Origin: Candidatus Nucleicultrix amoebiphila FS5
Lineage (GTDB): Bacteria; Pseudomonadota; Alphaproteobacteria; Caedimonadales; Nucleicultricaceae
Length of the DNA: 64,000 bases
NCBI RefSeq assembly: GCF_002117145.1
Contig: NZ_CP008743.1
Span: forward strand, 434,001-498,000
Reading direction: 5' to 3'
The notes under the pieces are model-generated. The model did not search any database. It was not told the origin of the DNA and saw nothing but the letters and a program-made list of their open reading frames with translations. A program made the position numbers and the translations under genes. Positions 17,086-26,093 of the stretch are shown one piece after another (the first letter of the stretch is position 1; every line of letters begins with the position of its first letter).

Positions 17086-19837
17086 GGGGGCTGTCACTTT
17101 CAATAACGACGGCTGCTTCCTCTGCAGAACCTTCTAAAGCTTCACCTTCGCTTTCGTCGGCGCCGTCACCATTATCCCCATTTTCATCTTCAGGGACACG
17201 CGCCACAGACACAACTTTTTCAGCGTCAGATACATTAAAGAGCGTGACACCTTGCGTTGAACGCCCCGCAATACGTATTCCAGACACAGGGCAACGCAAA
17301 AGCTTGCCAGCATCCGTCACCAAGACAATTTGATCGGTATGTTCAACAATGAAAGAAGCAACAATTTGACCATTCTTTTCGGTCAGCACCATGTTCGCGA
17401 TTCCCTGACCACCGCGATTGGTGATGCGGTATTCATAGGCCGAGGACCGTTTGCCAAAACCTTTATCCGTTACGCTGAGGATGAATTGCTCCATGGCTTC
17501 AAGTTCACTATAGCGTTCTTGACTCAGTGTTTGGAGAGACCCTGTGCTCTCTTCTCCTTCTAGCTGTTCCGTATTGCCACGCTTCATTTTCAAATACATG
17601 GCCCGCTCATCGGTCGTAAAATCAACGTGTTTGAGAATTGAGAGAGAAATTACTTCATCTTTCGCTGCGAGTTTAATCGCACGGACACCCGTTGAGGTAC
17701 GGCCTGTAAACTGTCTAAGATCACTGACTCTAAAGCGAATACATTTTCCAGCACGCGTCGCCAACAACACATCGTCTTCCAACGTGCAGGCTTCAACGCC
17801 AATCAACCGTTCGTCAGCTTCGAGCTTCATAGCAATTTTTCCGTTGGATTTCACATTGGTGAAATCGGAAAGAGCATTACGACGAATGGTTCCCATCGAT
17901 GTCGAGAACACAATGGACATCTTTTCCCATTGAGTCGGATCATCGGGCATTGGCATAATCGTAGAGATCGTTTCTCCAGCTTCAAGGGGCAATAGGTTAA
18001 TCACAGCCTTCCCCAAAGATTGCGGTGAGCCCATGGGTAAGGCATACACTTTCATGGAATAACAAATACCACGGCTTGAGAAGAACAAGAGTGGAGTATG
18101 GGTATTAGCCACGAAAACTGTTGTAACCACATCTTCTTCGCGGGTACTCATACCGGAACGCCCCTTACCGCCACGTCGTTGTGCACGATAGGTTGAAAGA
18201 GGGACGCGCTTAATATAGCCATTTTGGCTGACGGTCACGATCATATCTTCTTTTTGAATCAGATCTTCAAGATCGATATCCGCACTGCTTTCTTCAATTT
18301 GCGTCAGACGGGGTGTGGCAAACTGTTCTTTTACTGCCAGCAATTCTTGACGCAGGATTGCATCAATTTTTTCTCTGGACGCCAGAATAGCTAGAAATTC
18401 TTTAATTTGTTCAATTAGTTCATTGAGTTCGTTAGAGATCCTATCTCTTTCTAATCCCGTTAAGCGGTGGAGACGTAAATCAAGAATAGCCCGTGCTTGA
18501 ACTTCAGAAAGACGATATTCGCCATTGACCACACCGGGGCCAGGTTCTGCAACCAACTCAACCAAGGGAGCAATATCAGCCGCAAGCCAACCACGCGCCA
18601 TCATTTTTTCGCGGGCCACTTGAGGATCAGCAGCTGCTTTAATGAGCGCAATCATCTCATCAATATTGGCAACGGCAACGGCAAGACCTAACAACACGTG
18701 AGCGCGCTCGCGCGCTTTTGACAACTCAAAACGTACCCGTCGTGTGATCACTTCCCGACGAAAGGCTATAAAAGCCTCAATCATTTGCTTCAAGTTCATC
18801 GTCTTTGGCTGACCACGATCTAAAGCCAACATGTTCACACCAAAGCTTGTCTGCAAAGGTGAGTGACGATAAAGCTGATTCAAAACGACTTCGGCGACAG
18901 CATCGCGTTTTAATTCAATAACAACGCGAACACCATCGCGGTCTGATTCATCTCTGAGATCTGAAATGCCTTCGATAATTTTTTCTTTAACAACTTCAGC
19001 CATCCGCTCAAGCATGCGCGCTTTAACAACTTGATAGGGCACTTCCGTAATAATAATGGCTTCACGATCCTTACGAATCTCTTCCACGTGCGTCTTCCCA
19101 CGGATGATAATGGAACCTCGTCCAGTGCGAAATGCGCTGATAATGCCCCCATGACCAAGAATAATACCACCCGTTGGAAAATCTGGACCTTTTACATACT
19201 GCATCATCTCATCGATGGTGATGTCAGCATTATCTAAATAGGCACAACATGCATCAACAACTTCACCTAAGTTATGGGTCGGAATGTTGGTCGCCATACC
19301 CACAGCAATACCCCCAGCGCCATTCACAAGAATATTAGGATAACGCGCCGGTAATACGGTGGGCTCTTCAATAGTTCCGTCATAGTTCGGACGAAAATCA
19401 ACAGTTTCTTTATCAATATCTTCTAGTAACGCATGGGCAGACTTAGCCAATCTTGCTTCTGTATAACGTTCAGCGGCGGCCGCATCCCCGTCCATAGAAC
19501 CAAAGTTTCCTTGCCCATCGATAAGAGGCAAACGCATAGAAAAGTCTTGGGCCATACGAACCATGGCGCCATAAATAGGATCGTTACCATGGGGATGGTA
19601 TTTACCCATGACTTCTCCGGTGACACGTGCTGATTTTTTATAGGGTTTACCGGCATCAAATCCCGCTTCGTGCATCGCAAACAAAATACGACGATGAACA
19701 GGCTTTAGACCATCTCGGACATCAGGCAAAGCACGACTCACAATCACGCTCATAGCGTAATCGAGATACGAACTCTTCATCTCCTCTTCTAGGGAGACAC
19801 TCACAACATCACTTGTTTTCTCAGCTGGTCCAGTCAC
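17069..19837 (-). CDS. gyrA: DNA gyrase subunit A
   Basis: The 922-residue breakage-reunion subunit of gyrase, which introduces negative supercoils. The active-site tyrosine is in ERYTEARL, the gyrase-specific GyrA box QRRGGKGR lies before the C-terminal beta-pinwheel, and an acidic tail ends the protein. The quinolone-determining segment reads HPHGNDPIYGAMVRMAQ (residues ~81-97). Relative to E. coli, positions 82, 83, 84 and 87 are N, D, P and G. Substitutions at 83, 84 and 87 reduce quinolone binding in other bacteria. Neighbours: ssb upstream, coaD overlapping downstream. Confidence 0.97.
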   Translation of the reverse strand: MTGPAEKTSDVVSVSLEEEMKSSYLDYAMSVIVSRALPDVRDGLKPVHRRILFAMHEAGFDAGKPYKKSARVTGEVMGKYHPHGNDPIYGAMVRMAQDFSMRLPLIDGQGNFGSMDGDAAAAERYTEARLAKSAHALLEDIDKETVDFRPNYDGTIEEPTVLPARYPNILVNGAGGIAVGMATNIPTHNLGEVVDACCAYLDNADITIDEMMQYVKGPDFPTGGIILGHGGIISAFRTGRGSIIIRGKTHVEEIRKDREAIIITEVPYQVVKARMLERMAEVVKEKIIEGISDLRDESDRDGVRVVIELKRDAVAEVVLNQLYRHSPLQTSFGVNMLALDRGQPKTMNLKQMIEAFIAFRREVITRRVRFELSKARERAHVLLGLAVAVANIDEMIALIKAAADPQVAREKMMARGWLAADIAPLVELVAEPGPGVVNGEYRLSEVQARAILDLRLHRLTGLERDRISNELNELIEQIKEFLAILASREKIDAILRQELLAVKEQFATPRLTQIEESSADIDLEDLIQKEDMIVTVSQNGYIKRVPLSTYRAQRRGGKGRSGMSTREEDVVTTVFVANTHTPLLFFSSRGICYSMKVYALPMGSPQSLGKAVINLLPLEAGETISTIMPMPDDPTQWEKMSIVFSTSMGTIRRNALSDFTNVKSNGKIAMKLEADERLIGVEACTLEDDVLLATRAGKCIRFRVSDLRQFTGRTSTGVRAIKLAAKDEVISLSILKHVDFTTDERAMYLKMKRGNTEQLEGEESTGSLQTLSQERYSELEAMEQFILSVTDKGFGKRSSAYEYRITNRGGQGIANMVLTEKNGQIVASFIVEHTDQIVLVTDAGKLLRCPVSGIRIAGRSTQGVTLFNVSDAEKVVSVARVPEDENGDNGDGADESEGEALEGSAEEAAVVIESDSPHDSDA

Positions 19838-19878
19838 GGGCGATCCTCATCAATTACTAAATATTTAGGCTGAAACGA

Positions 19879-20361
19879 TTAAAAAGGAATTTCATCCTCT
19901 AAATCACTGGTTAGATTAGCGACACTTGCACCTTCAGCACCAGCCGCCATTCTTTGGGGCTGATAATCAGTATGGCTTTCCCCCACTTGCGAAGAAGAAC
20001 CTTCTCCTCGGCTATCAAGCAGTGTCAACTCACCTTTGTATTTTTGAATCACAATTTCGGTGGTGTATTTTTCTTGGCCAGACGCTTGATCTGTCCACTT
20101 ACGTGTTTGCAGTTGTCCTTCCAGGAATACTTTAGCCCCTTTTTTTAGATAGCGTTCCGCAATCTCAGCGATACGATCATTAAAAATCACAACTCTGTGC
20201 CATTCCGTGCGATCACGACGCTCTCCTGTTGTACGATCTTTCCAAGCTTCTGATGTTGCAACGGAAAGCTGCACAACTTTATTACCGTCTTGCATATGGC
20301 GCACTTCAGGATCACGTCCCAAGTTACCAACGAGAATTACTTTATTTACCGAACCAGCCAT
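19879..20361 (-). CDS. ssb: Single-stranded DNA-binding protein
   Basis: A 160-residue SSB that coats single-stranded DNA during replication and repair and recruits partners through its C-terminus. The OB fold begins KVILVGNLGRDPEVR and includes 'RTEWHRVVIFN' and 'YLKKGAKVFLEGQLQTRKW'. A glycine/serine/glutamine linker follows, and the conserved acidic tip DLEDEIPF ends the protein. Normal length for an alphaproteobacterial SSB. It is followed closely by gyrA on the same strand. Confidence 0.97.
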   Translation of the reverse strand: MAGSVNKVILVGNLGRDPEVRHMQDGNKVVQLSVATSEAWKDRTTGERRDRTEWHRVVIFNDRIAEIAERYLKKGAKVFLEGQLQTRKWTDQASGQEKYTTEIVIQKYKGELTLLDSRGEGSSSQVGESHTDYQPQRMAAGAEGASVANLTSDLEDEIPF

Positions 20362-20496
20362 TAAATAAACCTTTCTATTCGAAAAAAGTCATCCCTCTTT
20401 ATAGGACAACTAACAGTGTCTTACCACTCTAAAATCGATCTTTTTAAAAGGATCATGATGTTTTTACTGATTTATTGAAACAATTTTCAAAAGAGC

Positions 20497-21252
20497 CTAG
20501 TCTTTATAAGATGGATCCGTTTGCTCCAGGTGCCTCAAAAGTGCCGCCCAGTCTCTTGCTCCTAAATCAGGCTCAAAAGCCCGCATATCTTGAGCCGCTC
20601 TTTCACAAACCTCTGGTGAAGGTATAGTAATCTCGCGCCCCATTCCTAAAATACGACATTGCGTTTGACAGGCTTGCTCTAAATAATAGCTATAGAAAAA
20701 GGCTTCTTGCAGAGTCTCTCCAGTCGTTAATGTTCCATGATTTCTTAGAAATATAACCTTATGATCTCCTAAATCTTTGACCATTTCTTGTCCTTGATCA
20801 GGAACAAGGGCGAGTGAATCATAGGAGTGATAAGAATGACGATTATAGAAATGAAAAGCGAATTGACTGAGGGGCAATAGCCCTTCCTTTAAACAAGAAA
20901 CTGCGATTCCTGCTGGAGTATGTAAATGAAAAATTGCATTGATTTGCGGCTTCGCTTTATAAAGAGCCCCATGGATCGTATACCCTGTCTTATTATACTG
21001 GTACTCTTTTCCATCAATGATCTCGCCCTCGAAGGATACTTTTAAAAGGTTAGACGCTTTCACTTCAGAAAAAAGCAGCCCAAAGGGGGAAATAAAATAA
21101 ACATCTTGCCCAGGCATCCGCGCAGAAAGGTGCGTATAGGTTAAATCATCCATGCCAAACTTCGCAAAGAAACGATAAGCAGCCGCTAAATTAGCCCTTA
21201 AAAGATTTTCCGGTGTTTGCTGTGGTTTGGATTGGAATTTTTGAACGGCCAT
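20497..21252 (-). CDS. Class II aldolase/adducin-family protein
   Basis: A 251-residue cytoplasmic zinc-dependent aldolase-fold protein. The fold signature includes LSARMPG, 'FISPFGLLFSEV', the zinc ligands in HLHTPAG and the third histidine in FLRNHGTLTTGE. A late 'AFFYSYYLEQACQTQ' helix is typical of this bacterial subfamily, which is often annotated as class II aldolase of unknown substrate. It could act on a sugar phosphate, but the subfamily also includes eukaryotic adducin-like heads, so the reaction cannot be named. Confidence 0.85.
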   Translation of the reverse strand: MAVQKFQSKPQQTPENLLRANLAAAYRFFAKFGMDDLTYTHLSARMPGQDVYFISPFGLLFSEVKASNLLKVSFEGEIIDGKEYQYNKTGYTIHGALYKAKPQINAIFHLHTPAGIAVSCLKEGLLPLSQFAFHFYNRHSYHSYDSLALVPDQGQEMVKDLGDHKVIFLRNHGTLTTGETLQEAFFYSYYLEQACQTQCRILGMGREITIPSPEVCERAAQDMRAFEPDLGARDWAALLRHLEQTDPSYKD

Positions 21253-21414
21253 TTTTTGCTTCTTCCTTACAGTAAAATCTCATGGGGTTCCCTTAAAATA
21301 CCCCTCTCCGCTTGGGAGTCAATGAGAATTAGTCATAGCTTACTTTTTATAATTTAATGTTGATTATAATCATATTTTAAGATATTGATATCTAATTATT
21401 AAAAGGAGGTGTCT

Positions 21415-22713
21415 ATGTCTCATCATAAAATCTATAATCTTCTCTTAATTTCATTTCTTTTTCTCAACACCCCAGCGGCTCAAGGGTCTTTATTTAAACT
21501 GATCGAAAACTTTGAGAGTTTAACGCTCAAAAGTAAAAAACAAGCCCACCCCACAAAAAACATCAATAGGAGAAAATTTCATCCCCTTACAAAGAATATC
21601 AAGCGAAATCACGGCAACAACCTGCTCTCTTCTTTTATTAAATATCCCCGAAGCACTGGGTTTCGATCCTATCACCCAACGCCACCACTTATGCAAGATC
21701 AAGAACAAAAAACTCCACCAGAAGGCGTGACTTTGCTTAAGCCCGGTGAAACAGGGCACTTTATTAAGCCATCGGAAGATTGGGCCTTTAAAATGCTTTT
21801 TTCAAAGGAACATAAGAACTTTGTGATCCGCATGATCAGTGAAATTATGTGGGATAATCCCGATGATCCAATCATCGATCTCCACTTTTTAGGCTCTGCG
21901 CAAGAAGAAAAATTTGGTGAAGAAAATGAAACATCCGTGGATGTTGTTTGTATAACGCGTGGCCTACCCGTTCTGTTGAAAATACAAAACAGAAAAAACC
22001 TTGATGCTTTGGATCCTGCTGTTTTCCCTTCAGCAAGATTCTGGAACAATCAGTTGCTACCGTTCTTTAAAAAAGAAAATTTGAACTATTCTTTTATACG
22101 GTATGGCCTCCCTTTCTTTGTCATGAGTTTTACGCATAATGAAACTTTTGACTATGAGGGAGGGGATGAGAAACACCCTTATATCATTACCGACAAGGTC
22201 AAAGAGCGTGAAATTCGTGGGGGGGCTCCAATCATATTCCCCCGTTTTTGGGTAGAAACGTTCTATTGGCATCAAGTTGACATACAACAGTTCTTAAAAA
22301 ATAAAACCCCCCCTCACTCTGCCTTAGATGAGTTCCTTTATTTTATGACTCACGGGGATAAGATCAAAACGTATTCACCAGAGACTAAAATAAAAGAAGC
22401 TTATGAAGCCCTTGACCAATCAAAATGGAGTAAAGAAAAACGAGAATATTACAAAAGCCTATCAAGAAAAGAAAAGTCTCTTAAGAAGGGGGATACTTTA
22501 AAACGTGAAATGCTGTTTGCTTATGATGAAGGTTTTCTAAAGGGCAGCAAAGATGAGATGGCCATCAGAGATGAAGAAATTATCGTTAATATGTTGCAAG
22601 AGCGATTTGGCTTAGAATCCATATCCAAAGTTACCGGGCTTTCAAAGGATTCCATTAAGGCCTTGATAGAAAAAAGAAAACAAGACTACCAAAAAGAGAA
22701 GTTATTCAAGTAA
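21415..22713 (+). CDS. Exported Rpn/PD-(D/E)XK 'transposase'-like protein, active site altered
   Basis: A 432-residue protein starting at ATG 21415 behind AAAAGGAGG. Residues 1-24 look like a cleavable signal peptide (LLLISFLFLNTPAAQG). A basic linker follows, then from about residue 118 the Rpn/PDDEXK core begins with 'PSEDWAFKMLFSKEHKNFV'. The catalytic region is SVDVVCITRGLPVLLKIQ: D176 is present, but the expected E of the ExQ motif is K189 (LKIQ). A charged C-terminal tail ends in an HTH-like 'SISKVTGLSKDSIKALI'. A paralogue at 32.0-33.4 kb shares the signal peptide and mature N-terminus. Rpn proteins are normally cytoplasmic nucleases, so the export signal is unusual. Confidence 0.7.
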   Translation: MSHHKIYNLLLISFLFLNTPAAQGSLFKLIENFESLTLKSKKQAHPTKNINRRKFHPLTKNIKRNHGNNLLSSFIKYPRSTGFRSYHPTPPLMQDQEQKTPPEGVTLLKPGETGHFIKPSEDWAFKMLFSKEHKNFVIRMISEIMWDNPDDPIIDLHFLGSAQEEKFGEENETSVDVVCITRGLPVLLKIQNRKNLDALDPAVFPSARFWNNQLLPFFKKENLNYSFIRYGLPFFVMSFTHNETFDYEGGDEKHPYIITDKVKEREIRGGAPIIFPRFWVETFYWHQVDIQQFLKNKTPPHSALDEFLYFMTHGDKIKTYSPETKIKEAYEALDQSKWSKEKREYYKSLSRKEKSLKKGDTLKREMLFAYDEGFLKGSKDEMAIRDEEIIVNMLQERFGLESISKVTGLSKDSIKALIEKRKQDYQKEKLFK

Positions 22714-22746
22714 CTGTGTCAACGAGCACTTCTCTCATTTGTACAC

Positions 22747-23592
22747 TTACATACTTGAAAAACAAGTCTGAGGGAAAATGAGAGGATCTCCTTGCACCAT
22801 AATATTCTCTGGCCTGATCTGATTTGCTTGAATGGAACGCGCCAAATATCTGCTCGCGGCTTCTGAAAATTTCTGAGGATGACTGCTGGTGTAAAAATGG
22901 ATATGAGCGTTCACGCAAGCAGAACGCTTAAGGGTGTGATATTGAAGCTTTTCGTCCACAACTTTAAACACCGCATCAGCAGGATCTAGTATCTCAACCT
23001 CTTGGGGCAGCATATCTCTAATTATCGAGGACAAATAAGGATAATGAGTGCACCCATAAATAAGCGCATCTATTCCTTTATCTAATAAGATCTGCACGTA
23101 ACTTTGAACGGCAACCTTCATTGCTTCTTCTTCAATTCGGTTTTCTTCAATCAAAGGGACAAGGGCGGGACAGGCCACAGAATGAAAAGTCACTTTTGGG
23201 TTGATTCGCTTGAAAGCATTCTCATAGGCGCCACTTTTAACCGTTGCTTCTGTCGCCATAAGACCGAACCGTTTGTTGCGCAATGCATGGATTTCTGTCG
23301 TTGGCGTAATAAGCCCCACAATTGGAAATTGAAAGATCTTTTGCATGTCATGCAGAATCAGAGCCGAACTTGTATTGCACGCCATCACTACCAGTTTCAC
23401 ACTTTGCTCTTCCATCCAGGTGAGAATAGCCTTTACATAAGAAAAAATTTGTTGAGGTGTCTTGTTTCCATAAGGAAGATGAGCAGTATCTGCAAAATAA
23501 ATAAAGTTCTCGTATGGCAGATACGCTTGAAGTTTTTTGAGAACTGTTAAGCCGCCAATTCCACTGTCAATCACCCCAATTGGTCTGTTCAT
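22747..23592 (-). CDS. murI: Glutamate racemase
   Basis: A 281-residue enzyme that interconverts L- and D-glutamate for peptidoglycan. The N-terminal IGVIDSGIGGLTVLKKL contains the catalytic aspartate region, ACNTSSA carries the first catalytic cysteine, and YGCTHYP carries the second. 'FADTAHLPYGNKTP' is also typical. Length is normal. The gene is convergent with the Rpn-like gene before it. Confidence 0.95.
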   Translation of the reverse strand: MNRPIGVIDSGIGGLTVLKKLQAYLPYENFIYFADTAHLPYGNKTPQQIFSYVKAILTWMEEQSVKLVVMACNTSSALILHDMQKIFQFPIVGLITPTTEIHALRNKRFGLMATEATVKSGAYENAFKRINPKVTFHSVACPALVPLIEENRIEEEAMKVAVQSYVQILLDKGIDALIYGCTHYPYLSSIIRDMLPQEVEILDPADAVFKVVDEKLQYHTLKRSACVNAHIHFYTSSHPQKFSEAASRYLARSIQANQIRPENIMVQGDPLIFPQTCFSSM

Positions 23593-23687
23593 GATCTCTT
23601 TATCGATCTCTTTTGAAAATTAAAAAATGTAGCTTAGCGTGAAAGGTTCTCAAAGCCAACTGAGAGTTTTTATCAAAAAAAATTTAT

Positions 23688-23951
23688 TCACTCATAATGG
23701 GTCCAAAGGCGAATTACTTTGATGATTTTTTCTTTTTCATACACTTGATAGATCAGGCGACGTTGAATATTAATACGCCTAGAATAAGTACCTCTCAAAT
23801 CACCTGCCAATTCTTCATAAGGGGGAAGATTTTTAAAAGGATCTTTCTGCAGAAGTTTAAAAAGATCCTCTATCTTTTTTGAAGGTTCGCTTGTTTTGCT
23901 TTTTTAGCATCTTTTTGTGCTTGCTTTGTAAAATGCAGCTTATAAACAAAC
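23688..23951 (-). pseudogene. Frameshifted Txe/YoeB-family toxin remnant
   Basis: Two pieces of a YoeB/Txe-type ribosome-dependent mRNA interferase lie in different frames. The 5' part reads YKLHFTKQAQKDAKKAKQAN and runs into a stop near an A-rich run at about 23880. The 3' part continues in another frame with 'KIEDLFKLLQKDPFKNLPPY', 'SRRINIQRRLIYQVYE' and the family's C-terminal LWTHYE, ending at TGA 23688. There is no in-frame start codon for the first part either. It sits directly downstream of an antitoxin fragment, as in yefM-yoeB operons. The gene cannot give a full-length toxin. Confidence 0.85.
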
Positions 23952-24086
23952 TCACCAACCCAGTTTATCTATTGTTTCTTCAAGAGGTGTCTGTAACCCT
24001 TCACGAATAGATGCTGCCATACCCGGAATTGATACTAAATGAAGCGTTTCTTCAATAGCCAACAAATCTTCCTCTAAGATTTTCAT
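23952..24086 (-). pseudogene. N-terminally truncated Phd/YefM antitoxin remnant
   Basis: A 44-residue open frame (ATG 24086 to TGA 23952) that matches only the C-terminal half of Phd/YefM antitoxins paired with YoeB/Txe: 'LAIEETLHLVSIPGMAASI' followed by 'REGLQTPLEETIDKLGW'. The DNA-binding N-terminal half (about 40 residues) is absent, and I saw no trace of it upstream. The stop codon overlaps the start of the toxin remnant. A residual toxin-neutralising peptide is possible but unlikely, since the toxin is also broken. Confidence 0.8.
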
Positions 24087-24161
24087 AAGTCACCATACTT
24101 TCTATTAATTATTATATACATACGTTTTTACGTACGGCAAACAAATGTCAGAATTTATTTT

Positions 24162-24593
24162 TTACCCCAGCTTATCCACACGACGTTGATGGCGGCCCCC
24201 TTCAAAGGGAGTGTCTATAAAAGCCTGAAGGGTTTCCAGGGCTATTTTTTCATCAATCAAACGCGCCCCAAGACAAAGAATATTGGCATTATTATGCTGT
24301 CGGGCAAGCACAGCTGAGCGCACTCCCTCATTACATACCGCCGCACGAACCCCAGGATAACGATTGGCAGCAATACTCATCCCAATGCCAGTTCCACAAA
24401 TAAGGATCCCAACAGAATCCTGCTCTGCTTTTATGTGTCCGACAACTTTTAAAGCATAGTCCGGGTAATCAACAGACTCTTCTGAATCTGTTCCTAAGTC
24501 CTGCACTTGATGACCCTGAGAGTTCAAATACGATTTAAGCGTTTCCTTTAATCTAAACCCAGCATGATCCGAAGCGATGCAATAGTGCGTCAT
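24162..24593 (-). CDS. rpiB: Ribose-5-phosphate isomerase B
   Basis: A 143-residue RpiB/LacA-type isomerase that interconverts ribose-5-phosphate and ribulose-5-phosphate in the non-oxidative pentose phosphate pathway. The N-terminal 'IASDHAGFRLKETL' and the catalytic-cysteine loop LICGTGIGMSIAANR, with 'VRAAVCNEGVRSAVLARQHNNANIL' following (in parts), identify the family. Length is typical and the C-terminal 'GGRHQRRVDKL' is conserved. Confidence 0.95.
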   Translation of the reverse strand: MTHYCIASDHAGFRLKETLKSYLNSQGHQVQDLGTDSEESVDYPDYALKVVGHIKAEQDSVGILICGTGIGMSIAANRYPGVRAAVCNEGVRSAVLARQHNNANILCLGARLIDEKIALETLQAFIDTPFEGGRHQRRVDKLG

Positions 24594-24756
24594 AAAGCAT
24601 TTCTATCTTAAGGTTGTTGAGACTACTTTAATAGAATATCGCCCTCTCAAAAACAGAAATATCTTAAGAAGTATATTTTTTGAATTTTTTTTATTTTTGT
24701 AGATTATTTGAGAAGTAATTGCTTCTAAAATTATGACCTTAAAGACATACTTATGC

Positions 24757-24785
24757 TTGACAATTTATGTCTAAACAGACATAAT
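24757..24785 (+). promoter_or_regulatory. Promoter and embedded operator of the HigBA-type pair
   Basis: TTGACA (24757-24762), a 17-base spacer and CATAAT (24780-24785) form a near-consensus sigma-70 promoter 47 bases before the toxin gene. The inverted repeat TATGTCT-AAAC-AGACATA (24766-24783) occupies the spacer and the -10 box, the classical place for an autoregulatory antitoxin operator. Confidence 0.75.
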
Positions 24786-24832
24786 ATAAACATAGATATG
24801 CTTTAATAAAACATATGAATCGACCCTAAAAT

Positions 24833-25192
24833 ATGGGAAAGAAGCTGATTTGGATGGGAAGCTCAAAAAAAGATTTAAAGAGATTCCCTGAAGAAGTTAA
24901 GCGGAATGTGGGCTATGCACTTCACTTTGCTCAAGAAGGAGTAACGCATCCAAGTTGCAAGCTTTTAAAGGGCTATGGTTCAGGAGTCTATGAAATCATT
25001 GAAGATTACAACACAGATACGTATAGAGCTGTATATTTAGTTAGATTTGAAAAAATTATTTATGTGATTCATGCATTTCAAAAAAAATCCAAAGAAGGCA
25101 TTAAAACACCTCAAAGGGAATTGAACGTCATTCAAGAGAGATTAAAAAAAGTACAGGAGATTGAAAATGAAAAAAAAAATAAAAGACTATGA
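24833..25192 (+). CDS. HigB/Gp49-like toxin (RelE superfamily)
   Basis: A 119-residue protein of the phage-derived Gp49-like/HigB family, predicted to be a translation-dependent mRNA endonuclease. Family features are 'WMGSSKKDLKRFPEEVKRN', 'VGYALHFAQEG', 'CKLLKGYGSGVYEI', 'YRAVYLVRF' and 'IYVIHAFQKKSKEGIKTP'. Start ATG 24833. It precedes the antitoxin gene, the reversed order typical of higBA, and overlaps it by 26 bases. No disrupting mutation is seen, in contrast to the broken YoeB-type pair nearby. Confidence 0.88.
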   Translation: MGKKLIWMGSSKKDLKRFPEEVKRNVGYALHFAQEGVTHPSCKLLKGYGSGVYEIIEDYNTDTYRAVYLVRFEKIIYVIHAFQKKSKEGIKTPQRELNVIQERLKKVQEIENEKKNKRL

Positions 25193-25490
25193 AGAAAGCT
25201 CAGGAAATGTTTTTCAAGACCTTGGATTGAAAGATCCAGAGAATGAAAACCTTAAAGCTCAGCTAGCCTTACAGATCTTTAAAGCCATTAACGATCGTAA
25301 ACTAACTCAAGAAAAGGCAGCAAGAATTCTTGAGGTTACCCAACCTGAGATCTCCAAGTTAAAAAATGGACATTTCTCCAGATTTGGTATTGGCAGACTC
25401 TTTACCTTTTTAAACCGTTTAAATTATAATGTTGATATTCAACTAAACGAAGCACGAAATCACCACCCTCATCAAAAATTATATGCTTAA
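25167..25490 (+). CDS. XRE-family antitoxin (HigA-like)
   Basis: A 107-residue helix-turn-helix protein starting at ATG 25167, with AGGAG seven bases upstream and inside the toxin gene. A lysine-rich N-terminus is followed at about residues 40-75 by an XRE-type HTH: 'LTQEKAARILEVTQPEISKL'. 'FLNRLNYNVDIQLNEAR' is the typical ending of this antitoxin subfamily. It should neutralise the HigB-like protein and repress the operon through the palindrome between its -35 and -10 boxes. Confidence 0.88.
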   Translation: MKKKIKDYEESSGNVFQDLGLKDPENENLKAQLALQIFKAINDRKLTQEKAARILEVTQPEISKLKNGHFSRFGIGRLFTFLNRLNYNVDIQLNEARNHHPHQKLYA

Positions 25491-25516
25491 AAAATAATAA
25501 GGGCGAAGAGATTATA

Positions 25517-25552
25517 AAGAACCTCCAGCTCCTATCGGGGCCAGAGGTTCTT
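25517..25552. terminator. Hairpin between convergent TA and lipoprotein genes
   Basis: Stem AAGAACCTC/GAGGTTCTT (25517-25525 and 25544-25552) with further partial pairing inside. It lies between the convergent antitoxin gene and a lipoprotein gene. No long T run follows on either strand, so its strength is uncertain. Confidence 0.5.
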
Positions 25553-25563
25553 GAAAGATTTGA

Positions 25564-26067
25564 TTAGAGTTTTTCCTTATTCAGGAAAATGCCCTTATCA
25601 ACTTTTGAAAAGAATTTCTGGTAAAAAGCTTGATCGTCAATTTGTTTGACTTCAACTGTTCCACCCTTATTGTCCATTACCTTAACAACGAAATTTGCAC
25701 GGACTTTGCTTTGGTTGTTATGGCTTGAAACGTTGCAACTCGCTTCGATAATGGCATGCTTTTTCCAAGTGGCATGATGTCCCATCCAGAACGTCTTCCA
25801 AAAAGCTTCTCCGCTTTCTTCTAGGTCATCTTCTTTTGTTGCGGTTAAAAGACCAAGATCGGGCACTGCATTTTTAACGATATACCCATCATCTTGCAAA
25901 ACATCGAGAACTGTCTTCATAACAGCTTTTGCGTCTGCGGTATCATAAGACCGGGTTTGAAATTCACGGATCTGCATTTGGCTCTTTTCTAAAGAGATTT
26001 TATCAGATGTTTGTGAACAGCCAACAAGGGCAAGGGCAGCAACACTTACAAGAAATAGATTTCTCAT
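25564..26067 (-). CDS. Lipoprotein of unknown function
   Basis: A 167-residue exported lipoprotein with signal LVSVAALALVGC. The mature part contains 'IREFQTRSYDTADAKAVMKT' and 'VLQDDGYIVKNAVPDLGLLTA', a pattern shared by many uncharacterised proteobacterial lipoproteins in which a short alpha/beta domain follows a conserved 'QTR.(Y/F)' stretch. A second, similar-size lipoprotein gene lies directly upstream (26 bp gap), so the two are probably expressed together. Specific function unknown. Confidence 0.75.
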   Translation of the reverse strand: MRNLFLVSVAALALVGCSQTSDKISLEKSQMQIREFQTRSYDTADAKAVMKTVLDVLQDDGYIVKNAVPDLGLLTATKEDDLEESGEAFWKTFWMGHHATWKKHAIIEASCNVSSHNNQSKVRANFVVKVMDNKGGTVEVKQIDDQAFYQKFFSKVDKGIFLNKEKL

Positions 26068-26093
26068 CTTTTTTTCCTTAAACTAAATAATCA

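Noticed and set aside
23697-23882. Rightward 61-codon frame over the toxin remnant
   Set aside because: It is the antisense of the YoeB-like pseudogene.
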